Shown here piece after piece: positions 38,101 through 42,085 of a DNA stretch of 64,000 nucleotides. Both the position numbers and the translations under genes were made by a program. The stretch is from Oegoconia quadripuncta (Eukaryota > Arthropoda > Insecta > Lepidoptera > Autostichidae): the NCBI GenBank assembly GCA_949316235.1, contig OX438747.1, positions 34,425,601 through 34,489,600 of the forward strand, written 5' to 3'. Numbering within the stretch: the stretch's first letter is position 1; each line of letters starts with the position of its first letter. Under the pieces are notes generated by a model, which did no database searches, had not been told where the DNA came from, and saw only the letters and a list, made by a program, of their open reading frames with translations.

Positions 38101-41100
38101 TATATTCAGTATCACTCTTTCCTGAATCCTACAACCTTGGGATTTTCAAGAGCAGGGTGAATTGGCATCTACTGAGATCGCGTGCTTCATCTTCGGCCAC
38201 ATCGTCACTTTCCATCAGGTGAGATTGTGGCCAAACTCGTATCCAGTTAATCATAAAAAAATATTATGTATTTATTTACAAAAAAAATGTATTTGTGTAG
38301 TATATTAACCTTCTGGTATCCACAAAGCCTATAGTTGCTTAATGTGGAACTAGATGGCGCTGTGTGTATGTCCAATGGTCTTATTTATTTATCTATGGTC
38401 ATGACATGTCATGATGGAAATTTAAACCGCCTTCGTGGCTCAATGTACGTTTATTTAGGGTAGAGGTCGCGGGTTCGATCCCCAGCAGGGTACATATTTA
38501 GTACTCGGTTTGGTTGGTGGTAGGGCATATTAAATGTCCGCCTGGCTAGCTACCAACATCTTATCTAAATCTGCCGCCAAACAGCAATGTTAATCAAATT
38601 GTTGTGTTCCGGTTGTCAGAGATAAGATAGCCAGTCCCCCAAATAAGATGGGGTTTCCGGGTCAGTACGCTACCACCTTCTGCCTCATCTTCACTTAACA
38701 TCAGGTGTGATTGAGGTTAAGGGCTAACCCGTTATGGATAAAATAAAATGACTTTGTGGGTGTTGTCATCTCCAGCTATTCGCGGTCCCGGCGGAGGTGA
38801 AGCAGCATGTCCACAAGGTGCACAGCGCACGGCATCCCAGCATAGTGTGCGATCATTGCGGCAAGGCGTACAAGGTAACTGATTTTATTGTCCAATAGCT
38901 TTGGATATCGATGGTTGTAACTGGGGCTGATTGCGTGGTTTCCTCAGATATTTATTTACAAAAAAAATATGTATTTATGTAGTATATCAACCTTCTGGTA
39001 TCCACAAAACAAGCCTATAGTTGCTTACTGTGGAACTAGATGGCGCTGTGTGTATGTCCAAAGATATATATTTATTATTACACGGGAGACGGAGCAAACA
39101 AAAATTGCAGAATCAAAAAGTTATAAACGCAGTTAATAATAGATACTTATGAAATAATAAACTACTTAAAATATTATGAACAAGTAACTAATTAGATTAG
39201 ATTCCAGTGATAAAAATTCGCGCGCGACATAGTCTCATTCACTTGCAGCTGATTGGCTGTCGCTTGACAGCTGTCACCTTGACCGCCAATCGGCTTTGAG
39301 AGATGTAGGCTACGCGCACGCGACTCTATGGCCTGTATTAATAAACCAATCTCAATACAAGTCTTGAGGCTGTATCAACCGAGATACGTCTTAAGCAGTT
39401 GACGCTATCTCAAGCTCCGTGCTAATTTATAAACCAATCTTGAGGTCTACTCTACAATTGAATTGATAACTTCCTCCTTGTTGGAAGCCGGTTAAATTGG
39501 GCAGATTATTTTTATTAAACCATCTCAAAAGGTCAATAGAGAACCATGTTTTTAATAAAGGTTTTTACGGCTCTAGATACTAGTCCTTTTAAGCCCAGAA
39601 CCATCTCTTCCTAATGTTGCAAACTGCATCGGAGGCCCGTATTAATAAATCAATCTCAATACAAGTCTTGAGGCTGTATCAACCGAGATGCGTCTTAAGC
39701 AGTTGACGCTATCTCAAGCTCCGTGCTAATTTATAAACCAATCTTGAGGTCTACTCTCTGAGCTGAGATCACTTCTCAAATATTCGCCTCAGCGGCGAAT
39801 GAATGATAGTCTTGAGTTTCGTTTATTAATACGCGCACCTTTCAAGTTAGTACTACTTGAGCATGCACGTGCTTTCCAGGTCTCAAGTTAGGTTTATTAA
39901 TCAACACGTTTACTTGAGACCGGTCACAAGAATGGTTTATTAATACGGGCCCTAGTTTCGCCGTCACTTTACTCTTTATATTGATCGAGTAGTGATTCAG
40001 TTACACGCACATAATGATATATCTGAATCACTTCTTCGATTATATGCCCTGCCCACTACCATTTTAAGTTACTAATCCGCTGTGCTATGTCAGTGACCTT
40101 CGTCCGTCTATGTATTTGCTCACACGTAGTGATCACCCTCTCCATAGCTCATTGTGACCTTGAGCTTTCTTATGAGGCCCATAGTAAGAAAAAGTGGAGC
40201 AAGTGCGTAAGTATGTGTATTTGGGTTCACTGTTTACAAGGGATGGTAAGCGTGAGAAGGACATCGAAAGAAGAGTGAATGCCGGAAATCAGGTAAATGG
40301 AGCACTGCATGCCTTTATGAGGAGCCAGAATGTGTCCAAAAAAGCTCGTCTGGCTGTTCATGGCGGGGTGCTGGTTCCAACACTGACTTACGGGAGTGAA
40401 TGCTGGGTAAAGTCAAAGTCAAAAAATATTTATTTCGTAGGATAAAAATTATCCCTTGAAAAAAAATTTTTTATCTTAATATTAAAATTATTGACATTAT
40501 TGGTCATTCGCAAAGCAGATTCCCCAGAGAAGAACGAGCAAGAAACTCTTAAATAAGTTTGGGTTACAATTATATTATATTGTATAATTAGACTGAATAT
40601 CGCCGAGCGGTCTACGTCCATGCTTGCTTATCATCCAAATAGTCAGAAATTTTATAATAAATATATTTTTAATAAAAAGGTATGCTGAGATGGTTTGGAC
40701 ATGTGGAGAGGATGGATGAAAGAAGACTTACGAAAGAGGTATACGAAGCGAATGTGGATGGTAGTGTTGGTAGAGGAAGACCACGGCGAACGTACCATGA
40801 TCAAATCGGGGACGTCTTAAAGAAAGGCCGAGTCAAGAGTACCCTAAACCGACGAGCATGTATGAACAACCTTAAGAGAGTGAAGGAAGCAGAAGAGGTG
40901 TGTCAGGATCGTAGCAAGTGGAAGTCTGTGGTCTCTGCCTACCCCTACGGGAAACAGGCGTGACATTATGTATGTATGTATAGTGAGAGACCACGTTTCA
41001 GTGCCATAAGCCATCACTTGTGGCCCTTGCCACTGCAGCTTACTAATTCCCTGAGCTTCAGCAGGGCTCTTTCAAAATAACTTTAAACATTTACTTAAGT

Positions 41101-41242
41101 TTTTCGTGAATTAAGAACGAGCAAGATTAATTTTCATTTTCTATTTTCACAGACCCGAGTGCATCTCATCACACATATGAAGGAAGTGCATTCATTGAAG
41201 AAGAGTGTCAAGAAGAGAGCCAGAACTAAGAATGCAGTGTGA
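8945..41242 (+). CDS. ZAD + ten-finger C2H2 zinc-finger protein, 11 exons, 579 aa
   Basis: Exons: 8945-9121, 10125-10232, 11386-11830, 12228-12421, 12836-12924, 16388-16510, 29780-29884, 31834-32025, 33837-33954, 38776-38874, 41153-41242. All junctions have GT/AG and matching phases; the sum is 1740 nt. Exons 1-2 carry a ZAD-like domain with Cys30-x2-Cys33 and a second pair in [13 protein letters not shown] domains dimerise insect DNA-binding proteins. Exon 3 is a Lys/Glu-rich linker with VKIKKEPG, a possible SUMO site. Ten C2H2 fingers follow, starting with CEKC in exon 4 and ending with CDHC in exons 10-11. Several fingers are split by introns, always leaving correct Cys/His spacing. The tail is basic ([14 protein letters not shown]). 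The likely role is a nuclear sequence-specific DNA-binding protein. Oddities: intron 6 is 13.3 kb with two complete retrotransposons, a 103-bp array covers the exon 8 donor, and another array starts at the stop. Confidence 0.88.
9429..9765 (-). mobile_element. tRNA-derived SINE-3, near full length, minus strand (intron 1 of ZAD gene)
   Basis: From the poly(T) tail at about 9430 to the head AGCCACAGAGGCGGTTA at about 9765. The B box reads GGATCGAACCC on this strand. The internal marker AGATAAGATGGTGGTAGCTA is present. Confidence 0.85.
9770..11385. other. Introns 1-2 of the ZAD gene around exon 2: no further gene seen
   Basis: AT-rich sequence with simple repeats (ATTATTATT runs near 11045-11130). 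Exon 2 (10125-10232) is the only coding piece supported. ORFs at 10296 and 10655 show no family likeness. Confidence 0.4.
11843..12050 (+). mobile_element. LINE 3' fragment joined to a 5'-truncated SINE-1 (intron 3 of ZAD gene)
   Basis: 11846-11905 encodes [16 protein letters not shown] (compare 2380-2515). At TTATTCCTGAGTCATGGATG the sequence switches to the SINE-1 body, which ends with TGTCCGAAATATTTATTTAT and A-rich sequence. It begins only about 15 bases past the exon 3 donor. Confidence 0.65.
12583..12695 (-). mobile_element. SINE-3 tail fragment, minus strand (intron 4)
   Basis: TCACACCTGATGTTAAGTGA and the following GAAGATGAGGTCGAAGGTGG block match the SINE-3 3' part; the fragment stops after CCAACACATTT. 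Confidence 0.7.
13047..13275 (+). mobile_element. tRNA-derived SINE-1, full length (intron 5)
   Basis: The head GACCGATTGGTGTAGTGG holds an A box and GAGTTCGAATCCC a B box, so it is transcribable by RNA polymerase III in principle. The body with GTCATGGAAG and CATAGCACAAGCTTTGCTTA ends in TTTATTTAATG. Confidence 0.85.
13284..13650 (-). mobile_element. Mariner-related MITE, decayed (intron 5)
   Basis: The end GGGTCTTTACCTATGAAATT matches the terminal repeat of the mariner remnant at 53827-54515. The interior is the reverse complement of the MITE at 43628-44055, sharing CTGGGCTAAATC and the TTTATAAAGCGGTAAC block. Confidence 0.65.
13806..14066 (-). mobile_element. tRNA-derived SINE-2, full length, minus strand (intron 5)
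   Basis: The tail side carries ACACAGCGCCATCTAGTTCC and GTGTTGTGGATACC; the head side has GGGATTCGAACCCGCGACC (B box) and CCACTTCACCAAACAGGTC (A box region). Confidence 0.85.
14075..14220 (+). repeat. LINE 3' UTR tail (TTGACTTTGA end) in intron 5
   Basis: The block TCGAGTTTCTTGCTTGTTCT, then CTCAGGGGAAAATTG and GTGTACCTACAACATAAAGC, recurs at 16680-16830 and 57420-57570. It ends in short TTGAC-type repeats, a LINE-tail trait. Confidence 0.65.
14345..14412 (-). mobile_element. SINE-2 head fragment, minus strand
   Basis: GGATTCGAACCCGCGACCTT and ACTACACCAAACAGTC are the B and A box regions of SINE-2. The body is absent. Confidence 0.7.
14672..15010. mobile_element. Tc1/mariner-type MITE, 339 bp, with TA target duplication
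   Basis: Perfect terminal inverted repeats of 21 bases begin AAGGTCTTAGCATACGTGAC. TA flanks both ends (14670-14671, 15011-15012). There is no coding capacity. The interior holds a perfect 11-bp hairpin with the arm CATCGTTGCAT near 14732-14761. A lone piece of one terminus also lies at 14258-14298. Confidence 0.75.
15028..15165. repeat. Dispersed repeat Y (second copy interrupted by a MITE at 48030-48320)
   Basis: TTAAGTGTCATTCTATGGAA, CTCGTACCTACTTGTT and GAGTCTTGCCCATCACTA recur in the same order at 48030-48310. There a 146-bp MITE splits the block. Confidence 0.7.
15226..16340 (+). mobile_element. Tandem run of three family R copies sharing one target site (intron 5)
   Basis: Copy 1 (about 15227-15619) is full length. 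Copy 2 (15632-15872) and copy 3 (15886-16340) are both cut at the same 5' point, GTGCGTAACGG. The site ACAAGTTCCATAG stands before each copy (15213, 15619, 15873), and a two-mismatch version, ACAATTTCCGTAG, follows the last. Copy 3 lacks an 11-base stretch present in copies 1 and 2, so it belongs to another subfamily. Copy 3 is split near its tail by the CR1-like piece at 16099-16314. Confidence 0.75.
16099..16314 (+). mobile_element. CR1/Jockey-like LINE, 3' end of ORF2 plus 3' UTR
   Basis: The frame reads [22 protein letters not shown] and a stop, then the tail CCATCAGGTGACCCGCATGC, TCGTTTGCCGCCCTC and poly(A). The same tail is found at 16880-17033 and 46570-46650, and the same protein end at 51656-51893. 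It is inserted between the hairpin and poly(A) of a family R copy. Confidence 0.75.
16520..16830 (+). repeat. LINE 3' end (YKISDY-type ORF end and 3' UTR) in intron 6
   Basis: TATAAAATATCAGATTATTT, GCATAACCAGGCTATTTCAC and CTCAGGGGAAAATTGGC match 57280-57570; it ends in TTTTGATTTGAATTTGAA. Confidence 0.65.
16880..17033 (-). mobile_element. CR1/Jockey-like LINE tail, minus strand, interrupted by the BEL/Pao insertion zone
   Basis: Starts with poly(T) and ATATGAGAGGGCGGCAAACG, the reverse of the CR1-like 3' UTR, followed by ACACCAAAAGGGTC of the ORF end. It breaks up just before the BEL/Pao target site at 17034. Confidence 0.65.
17034..17038. repeat. BEL/Pao target-site duplication, left copy (ACCAG)
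   Basis: ACCAG stands directly before the first LTR and again at 23593-23597 directly after the second. Five bases is the usual length for BEL/Pao elements. Confidence 0.9.
17039..17502 (-). repeat. BEL/Pao 3' LTR
   Basis: 464 bp, starts TGTTGATGATTAAGTGG on the plus strand and ends CTAAATTGGACA. Identical to 23129-23592. Short plus-strand ORFs inside it also occur in the other LTR and are not genes. Confidence 0.92.
17503..17516 (-). promoter_or_regulatory. Polypurine tract of the BEL/Pao element
   Basis: Minus strand reads TTGGTGGGCGGAA directly before the 3' LTR, the place where second-strand priming occurs. It is interrupted by pyrimidines, so its exact borders are uncertain. Confidence 0.55.
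17626..21780 (-). CDS. pol: BEL/Pao Pol polyprotein: zinc knuckle, protease, RT, RNase H, integrase
   Basis: The frame is 1384 codons from the first ATG. It is open further upstream, where a Cys-x2-Cys-x3-His-x4-Cys knuckle starts just before that ATG, so the ATG at 21780 may not be the real start. Domains in order: Cys/His knuckles (to about 55), DUF1758-type aspartic protease with Asp117 in [12 protein letters not shown], reverse transcriptase with Asp464 (FTADVKQMY) and YVDD at 540-543, RNase H with Asp717 ([10 protein letters not shown]), His/Cys integrase zinc domain (about 1015-1065), integrase core with Asp1098, Asp1164 (SDQGRNFVG) and Glu1206 (GLAEAG), and a DUF5641-like end. No stop or frameshift breaks it. 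It copies the element RNA into DNA and inserts it. It overlaps the gag ORF by 40 nt in another frame. Confidence 0.93.
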   Translation of the reverse strand: MGTHNLSACPIFLKMNPGDRFNRVKEKRLCIVCLSPSHSVKNCKTKLRCEHCHFSHNTLLHFNKSPMTSEHVGTSQTMASPSALAAQNANSTVLFSTALVLIKNNLGQFIKVRALLDCASACNFITASCAKTLGLTIVNSCQPVNGIGQVVAEPAGRLSCQLISMDKDFPQTFSLEAYVLPTICPTMSSLVETSEWHHIKDLVLADPLLHQPGPIDMLLSVDVFASSLRSGLIHGKSGQPTAINTIFGWILMGNCNFDNSCRSRVYHSRSRGNIENCFFVTPTLSLDESIRRFWDVENVAPLKTEFLSKEDQFCEKYFLSNYCRSREGRFIVPLPFRDPHQKPTFVGSRAIAQKRLLSLQKRLQSNSQFSENYTKFMEDYEKCNHMEVCPPPEKDVGNFYYIPHHGILRPSSVSTPLRVVFDASAKDAAQRSLNDTLLAGQKLQTNIFDLLLRFRWHAVVFTADVKQMYRQIRVPIEDADYQRILWRPAPDQPIRDYRLLTVTYGVSSAPYQALRTIAQLAKDAADDHPAASAVLARDIYVDDVVSGTSNVNDALSIRVELTKVLSSGGFHLRKWTSNHKDFFADLPESDLYSEDFRNFENINDVSLKILGLLWLPKEDCFTFETSVLENRCTKRCILSEIARIFDPLGLLSPVVFLAKYIIQLLWLSGVGWDEEAPVSIIEEWLKFKSQLSSLRSVAIPRRMVTDFHTLQIHGFCDASERGFCAVVYCRVIDDSGSVNVRLCCAKSKVAPLRQRSIPRLELLAAVLLSDLLSSVIEGLKDFQRIDNVFAWSDSSVALTWLKSCPSRWKTFVANRVAHIQDNVAPDCWRHVSTHDNPADCGSRGLLPADLVQCKLWWAGPSWLEAEEEAWPQSLSILDQTALEEQKIYSLFTSNNRNFVDEMLNRYSTLERIVHVLGYCFRYLHNLSKPQSKFTGKALLASETNSALHFLVKHTQECIFASEIRALKKDARGSLSKPFRKLCPFLDKHGLLRVGGRLAQSCMTYDTKHPLLLPRDHRLTSLIISDYHQRFMHPGLQTLHNLLAQTFWILSPKRAIRAVISSCVKCFRANPKPSPAPLMGNLPSYRIAEIKPFSIVAVDYGGPFDIALGRGRGVKTYKGYICVFVCTSTKAVHIELASELSTEAFLAALKRFIARRVRCSQIISDQGRNFVGASNYLENLLKNASQSQQIKFSFNPPGSPHFNGLAEAGIKSVKTHLARVIGKQRLTFEEFYSVLVQIEALLNSRPLTSLSSDVNDFSVLTPGHFLTLEPLSILPEENFVDQNISVLHRWKLIQKMHQDFWRKWHVEYIHTLQQRAKWNKDHAEIAIGTLVLIVNEQCSPLKWSMGRIVALHPGADGICRVVTVRTASGIYKRPIVKLCPLPISH
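21741..22463 (-). CDS. gag: BEL/Pao Gag (DUF1759-like), 240 codons from first ATG
   Basis: Contains [20 protein letters not shown], then [15 protein letters not shown] and [15 protein letters not shown], the pattern of the DUF1759 capsid region of BEL/Pao elements. The same frame is open upstream of this ATG to the TAG at 22541-22539 and, past that, to the ATG at 22751. The true N-terminus is therefore uncertain. At its 3' end it overlaps pol; pol lies in the -1 frame. The last residues, after about codon 225, look unlike Gag, while the zinc knuckle is in the pol frame. That suggests ribosomes change frame before the gag stop, or that a base has been gained or lost. No classical slippery heptamer was found by eye. 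Confidence 0.85.
   Translation of the reverse strand: MQTERKPLVSNTNTSSNLAKLPKITIKPFDGKLENWTSFIQLFDSLIHKRELLNVEKLHYLLSSVQGPAYDIIKNFPLSDDSYMLAYNALYKQYNKKRQIASTYYDRLLNCEVVKPFRASDLERVHRTFVENLSILNNLQLPDKNFMLVQLLWSKLDKHTREQFELEHNSDEIPVFEDIQKFIEKRYRALEAATPSIQQSSSQNVSKIEKRPASKSALLPQHHHVYSVWEHIIYRLAPYF
22520..22559. other. Perfect hairpin around the gag-leader stop codon
   Basis: The arm AAACGATCTGAGGAG (22523-22537) is the exact reverse complement of 22542-22556; three more pairs, one of them G-U, extend it to 22520/22559. The loop is 22538-22541 and holds the minus-strand TAG. Confidence 0.85.
22539..22751 (-). CDS. BEL/Pao leader ORF, 70 codons, in frame with gag and ended by TAG in a hairpin loop
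   Basis: Begins [19 protein letters not shown] and is in the same frame as gag. After the stop at 22541-22539 the frame stays open into the gag ATG at 22463. It may be the true Gag N-terminus cut by a nonsense codon, a readthrough product, or an independent leader peptide. The stop lies in the four-base loop of a perfect 15-bp hairpin (22523-22537 with 22542-22556). Confidence 0.6.
   Translation of the reverse strand: MTTESVGMTSREGESVIRIARDYAFARIEWIEPSDLEGYSLSDINDIAEKFHEAQIKLLAETPPSKRSEE
23111..23124 (-). promoter_or_regulatory. Primer-binding site of the BEL/Pao element
   Basis: Four bases after the 5' LTR the minus strand reads TGGTCTTCGTGCCG, beginning TGG as needed to pair with a tRNA ending CCA. 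I cannot assign the tRNA. Confidence 0.6.
23129..23592 (-). repeat. BEL/Pao 5' LTR
   Basis: 464 bp, identical to 17039-17502; should carry the element promoter and polyadenylation site. The right target copy ACCAG follows at 23593-23597. Confidence 0.92.
23599..23612. repeat. LINE target-site duplication, left copy
   Basis: AAACATAAATTACA here and again at 29163-29176, directly after the poly(A) tail. It starts one base after the BEL/Pao target copy ACCAG. Confidence 0.88.
23801..25318 (+). CDS. LINE ORF1: Gag-like RNA-binding protein with three Cys/His knuckles
   Basis: 505 codons from the ATG at 23801 ([12 protein letters not shown]). The N-terminal third is polar with a basic [10 protein letters not shown] patch. 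A folded middle follows (about residues 125-285, starting [10 protein letters not shown]), then knuckle 1 from Cys291 ([14 protein letters not shown]), knuckle 2 from Cys310 ([13 protein letters not shown]) and a third variant, [15 protein letters not shown]. Proteins of this type coat the LINE RNA and carry it to the nucleus. The tail is low in structure. The stop at 25316-25318 lies inside ORF2, so ORF2 may be made by reinitiation after ORF1. Confidence 0.9.
   Translation: MDPPEDPGGTNPQVSHYITVENESSMDTDGSAVNITNARKRVSASRRVCKHCNKKRRKHPSNKQLGDKDCQCIENEPPTIKEKDTNMTKCIEIKEVDNNKNVESVRTPVGRIQYSPSDAAPYVVHVQREQLSPDSNTTLHPIAFGRFLKQNQGIFKNILNGSLKRIGRNRLSLSFSNHADANSFLVHKSLTSQKYKAFIPSFNITRMGLVRGVPSDWSSDEVIANVSVPIGCGQILKVRRLQKKTIVDSKPQYSNTETIVLTFDGQVLPKRVFICYNSLPVDLYIYPTIQCYNCCRYGHVKAQCRSKPRCYKCGQGHTGDTCAVEEELITCCMCNGLHSAINRKCPEYERQKGIKQTMAQSCISYAEATKFHPAISKSYADVLVSTPNIQQQQEKSFLKSPTSTSYRKTITLKPRAPPKSVKSYDRAAHDALVKDYNIPAPSNGCALNKDINSCNLSISDLIIALINLLTQGQTNQNHLPSNAALLLDTLSPKLHNGPVDPVELP
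25287..28985 (+). CDS. LINE ORF2: AP-type endonuclease, reverse transcriptase, RNase H
   Basis: 1232 codons, unbroken; starts 32 nt before the ORF1 stop in the +1 frame. The endonuclease runs from IQWNCRS through QETW and [11 protein letters not shown] to SDHYPI (Asp204, His205). Reverse transcriptase follows with [22 protein letters not shown] and YADD at 650-653. RNase H has a complete tetrad: Asp950 (FTDASKRS), Glu987 (TGECYGL), Asp1011 (FTDSMSAL) and Asp1067 ([10 protein letters not shown]). A Cys/His cluster ([12 protein letters not shown]) ends the protein. It nicks target DNA and primes reverse transcription there. All key residues are kept, so this copy could be active. Confidence 0.93.
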   Translation: MDQLIQWNCRSVINKKSELIFILNKYEPFIVALQETWLKPESLLKVPGYSCLREDRSDGYGGVAMLIKHPLSFSHFPLPTHNQDFSIIAATVNGICIVSVYIPHPSSVILNEVNNIFAILPKPFLVLGDFNAQHPSWGSSTPNSYGTDVVEIMDSHNLCLLNTGEPTRRTAPHEGASAPDLSICSPSLASSLTWNTLSSTYGSDHYPIVISFPYPKKKPKQRTPRMKYRLDVVDGWKLFKDRFDCTISALPEIREGDEQTCANAFVSAFVKTADQVFPLKNEALGFIPSPPWWDRECTKAIKRRKEAERKYNEFSTCENYDNLSKISSDVRKLFKKKKFESWKNFCESISPNVHSSVVWRNIRRFRSAFKDPNATTIMSPSLANQFLDKLAPPFVPQAAAHILPLSTENRTELNSPFSLDELRGVVTNVKDSAPGSDGIPYSFFSHLSNSALCYYLQLINSIMLTGNIPSSWKSQIIIPILKPGKSASEASSFRPIALSSVLLKIAEHLVKNRLEWFMESKGLLADSQYGFRRGKSTLDSLSIFTTDIRLAFSNNESVTAAFLDITSAYDNVSLPTLKQKLQELNVPIMLSNFIINILTERSINLDNSDFTSRLVWKGLPQGSVLSPLLYNIYTHDLEFALNGIVKVLQYADDLLLYISNHSIVCACRSLSSSLQLLKSWLDLNGLELSAAKSSVVVFTRKRIIPPFIILYDDIPIPIKKETRFLGVILDSKLTGLPHCEYITNKCERLLNILRCLSGVWWGAHPFCLKLLYNALIRSILDYGTFLLEPGSVAGFQNLNRIQSKALRIIAGAMKSSPINAMQVECNDPPLHLRRQYLSDRFLYRILQLSTHPLFTKLQLLSEYVTDKSYWNHKSPPLLVNSLRKFQSLQAPTYRTLRFPLFCVDYEALVLSPNVQFNLNIKKSDHNANICFNYTIRELKNWHEYHQIFTDASKRSTSACVGIGVFHLQYNVVQKIKFPAETSVFTGECYGLFKALEYILLMRLERAVIFTDSMSALQSLIKCPFKSKSFPIITDIRTLLHKCFAKGFAVTFAWIPSHCGIKGNEKADQLANEAAESGDIFPYHNYCHDLANLPKVSLQKAWSQAWSISSLSKAKFYHRIQPSLQRKPWFFSQKFSKAVTSTIIRMRLGHVNSPAHLARLHIVDDNTCECGTDVGDMNHILLCCPRYDRSVLFDNLVSFHIPLPTSVLLLLSSGDPDIYKSLALFIYSNNIKL
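29126..29176 (+). repeat. LINE poly(A) tail and right target-site copy
   Basis: About 38 adenines, then AAACATAAATTACA. The exact border is ambiguous by a few A residues. Confidence 0.85.
29384..29732 (+). mobile_element. Family R retroposon, internally deleted (intron 6)
   Basis: Starts GGCTTTTTGGCGGGATCCCG; carries the hairpin CTCCGAGAGGAG and an A-rich tail at 29722-29730. A short internal segment is missing near 29500. It ends about 50 bases before exon 7. Confidence 0.75.
29885..30375. other. Intron 7 of the ZAD gene, first part: nothing recognised
   Basis: AT-rich sequence with GTAGTATAGAGTAGTA simple repeats near 30075-30110 and no supported gene or element. Confidence 0.3.
30376..30890 (-). 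mobile_element. Possible solo LTR or unclassified insertion (intron 7)
   Basis: A GC-rich block of about 0.5 kb in AT-rich surroundings. Near-identical 15-base stretches, AGATTAGGGGTTCCC and AGATTAGAGGTTCCC, flank it. Minus strand shows a TATA-like GGCATAAATATTCG and, about 440 bases later, ACAATAAAGG. This is an LTR-like plan without internal genes. No clean TG...CA ends were found. Confidence 0.35.
30955..31035 (+). pseudogene. Decayed copy A of part of ZAD-gene exon 8
   Basis: CGCTGCCGTTCGATAATG and GTGTCGCACTTGCGGTCGCA match the exon 8 stretch around 31880-31925, with changes that spoil the finger. It lies about 0.9 kb upstream of the real exon, same strand. Confidence 0.65.
31475..31555 (+). 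pseudogene. Decayed copy B of part of ZAD-gene exon 8
   Basis: CTGAACACGTGTCGACAG and GTGTCGCACATGCGGTTGCA match exon 8 at about 31850-31925. Copies A and B also share flanking TCAAACGCTT sequence, so the copied unit is longer than the exon piece. Confidence 0.65.
31957..33629 (+). repeat. 103-bp tandem array spanning the exon 8 / intron 8 splice donor, about 16 units
   Basis: Each unit joins the last 69 bases of exon 8 to the first 34 of intron 8. Donors GTGAGG stand at 32026 and every 103 bases to 33571, sixteen in all. Units look identical by eye. The intron part holds a 9-base subrepeat (GGGCCACAT) three times. The array ends inside unit 17 at 33629. Only the donor at 32026 is usable in frame: reading on gives AGG TGA, a stop. 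Confidence 0.93.
34467..35423 (+). CDS. Exon-like coding pieces inside the TIR transposon (plus strand), unrecognised
   Basis: A 79-codon frame (34467-34706) contains [19 protein letters not shown] and [12 protein letters not shown] and ends at a TAG next to a GTGAGT donor. A second piece starts after TTATCTGTTCCAG at 34904, reads [20 protein letters not shown] and stops near 35013; a GTAAGC donor follows at 35094. A third follows ACTTCCAG at 35339. Splice-like borders without a continuous frame suggest a decayed transposon gene. I do not recognise the protein. Confidence 0.4.
37099..37267 (-). CDS. Exon-like minus-strand piece inside the TIR transposon, unrecognised
   Basis: After the acceptor TTTATTTTTCAG the minus strand encodes [16 protein letters not shown], then [20 protein letters not shown] and a stop. 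A further possible last exon after TTTCATTTGCAG near 36390 reads [11 protein letters not shown] and a stop. They may be parts of one spliced transposon gene; the family is unknown. Confidence 0.4.
37984..38400 (+). mobile_element. SINE-2 split by a LINE 3' end (38099-38260)
   Basis: The head TTTGGTGTAGTGGTTAG and the B box GGGTTCGAATCCC start the SINE; after the LINE piece it resumes at ATGTATTTATTTAC and ends GATGGCGCTGTGTGTATGTC. The LINE piece reads [18 protein letters not shown], a CR1-like ORF2 end, then ATCAGGTGAGATTGTGGCC. The TIR transposon broke the same SINE at its head. Confidence 0.75.
38424..38750 (+). mobile_element. tRNA-derived SINE-3, full length (intron 9)
   Basis: Head AACCGCCTTCGTGGCTCAA, B box GGGTTCGATCCCC, body with GGTTGTCAGAGATAAGATAG and the tail GTGTGATTGAGGTTAAG. 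It ends about 25 bases before exon 10. Confidence 0.85.
38950..39075 (+). mobile_element. SINE-2 tail fragment (intron 10)
   Basis: GTAGTATATCAACCTTCTGG and GATGGCGCTGTGTGTATGTC are the SINE-2 3' end; the head is missing. Confidence 0.7.
39329..39957 (+). mobile_element. Harbinger-like long MITE and a partial second copy with a shared insert
   Basis: A partial copy (39329-39455) is followed by the block ATTGATAACTTCCTCCTTGT to about 39632, then a full copy (39633-39955) with ends GGCCCGTATTAATAAATC and TTATTAATACGGGCC. The insert-plus-MITE block recurs at 42086-42558. Confidence 0.7.
40185..40963 (+). pseudogene. Decayed non-LTR reverse transcriptase 3' end, split by a retroposon tail
   Basis: Part 1 reads [19 protein letters not shown] and ends TYGSECWV. 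Part 2 (40682-40963) reads [19 protein letters not shown] and ends with a stop. They are the C-terminal region of a LINE ORF2. Between them, 40411-40681 is a minus-strand retroposon tail also found at 58880-59065, and part of the LINE is missing. Confidence 0.75.
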
Positions 41243-42040
41243 TTTCGCTCGGTTATGTTAGCCTGGTATCCGTGGTAGGCTGGGGTACACGGTAGCAATG
41301 GAGAAACGTAGGCCACCGTCTATATTCAGTAGACACTATTGAAGAGGAAGTGGCTCTTGATCGGTTATGCTAGCCTGGTACCGGCGGTAGGCTGGGGTAC
41401 ACGGTAGCAATGGAGAAACGTAGGCCACCGCCTATCTTCAGTAGGCACTATTGTTGAAAAGGTGACTATTGATCGGTCATGCTAGGCTGGTACCGGCGGT
41501 AGGCTGGGGTACACGGTAGCAATAGAGAAACATAGGCCACCGTCTATATTCAGTAGGCACTGTTGTTGAAGAGGTGACTATTGATTGGTTATGCTAGCCT
41601 GGTACCGGTGGTAGGCTGGGGTACAACGTAACAATGGAGAAACGTAGGCCACCGTCTATATTCAGTAGGCACTGTTGTTGAAGAGGTGACTATTGATTGG
41701 TTATGCTAGCCTGGTACCGGTGGTAGGCTGGGGTACAACGTAACAATGGAGAAACGTAGGCCACCGTCTATATTCAGTAGGCATTGTTGTTGAAGAGGTG
41801 ACTATTGATTGGTTATGCTAGCCTGGTACCGGTGGTAGGCTGGGGTACAACGTAACAATTGAGAAACGTAGGCCACCATCTTCAGTAGGCACTGTTGTTG
41901 AGGAGGTGACTCTTGATCGACCATGCTAGCCTGGTACCGGCGGTAGCCTGGGGTGCAATTAGCATAGTATCACATAGAGCATCGTCAACACTATCGATGA
42001 CGAAGTGATTCCGCTCGGATATGCTACCCTGGTAAAAAAG
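41243..42040 (+). repeat. 112-bp tandem array in the 3' UTR of the ZAD gene, seven units
   Basis: The marker GCTAGCCTGGTACCGG or a near form stands at 41258, 41369, 41481, 41593, 41705, 41817 and 41924. Inner units carry GAGAAACGTAGGCCACCGTC. The first unit starts at the stop codon itself (TGATTTCGCTCGG), and the right edge repeats TGATTCCGCTCGG at about 42009. Confidence 0.85.
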
Positions 42041-42085
42041 AATTTTGTAATAAGTTGGAGATATCGTGGAACATAGAAAAAATAC

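Noticed and set aside
40087..40278. 63-codon ORF before the LINE fragment
   Set aside because: It overlaps the LINE reverse transcriptase frame out of phase and has no likeness of its own.
31957..42040. Regular arrays as possible CRISPR loci
   Set aside because: Units are contiguous without unique spacers, no cas genes are present and the DNA is eukaryotic.
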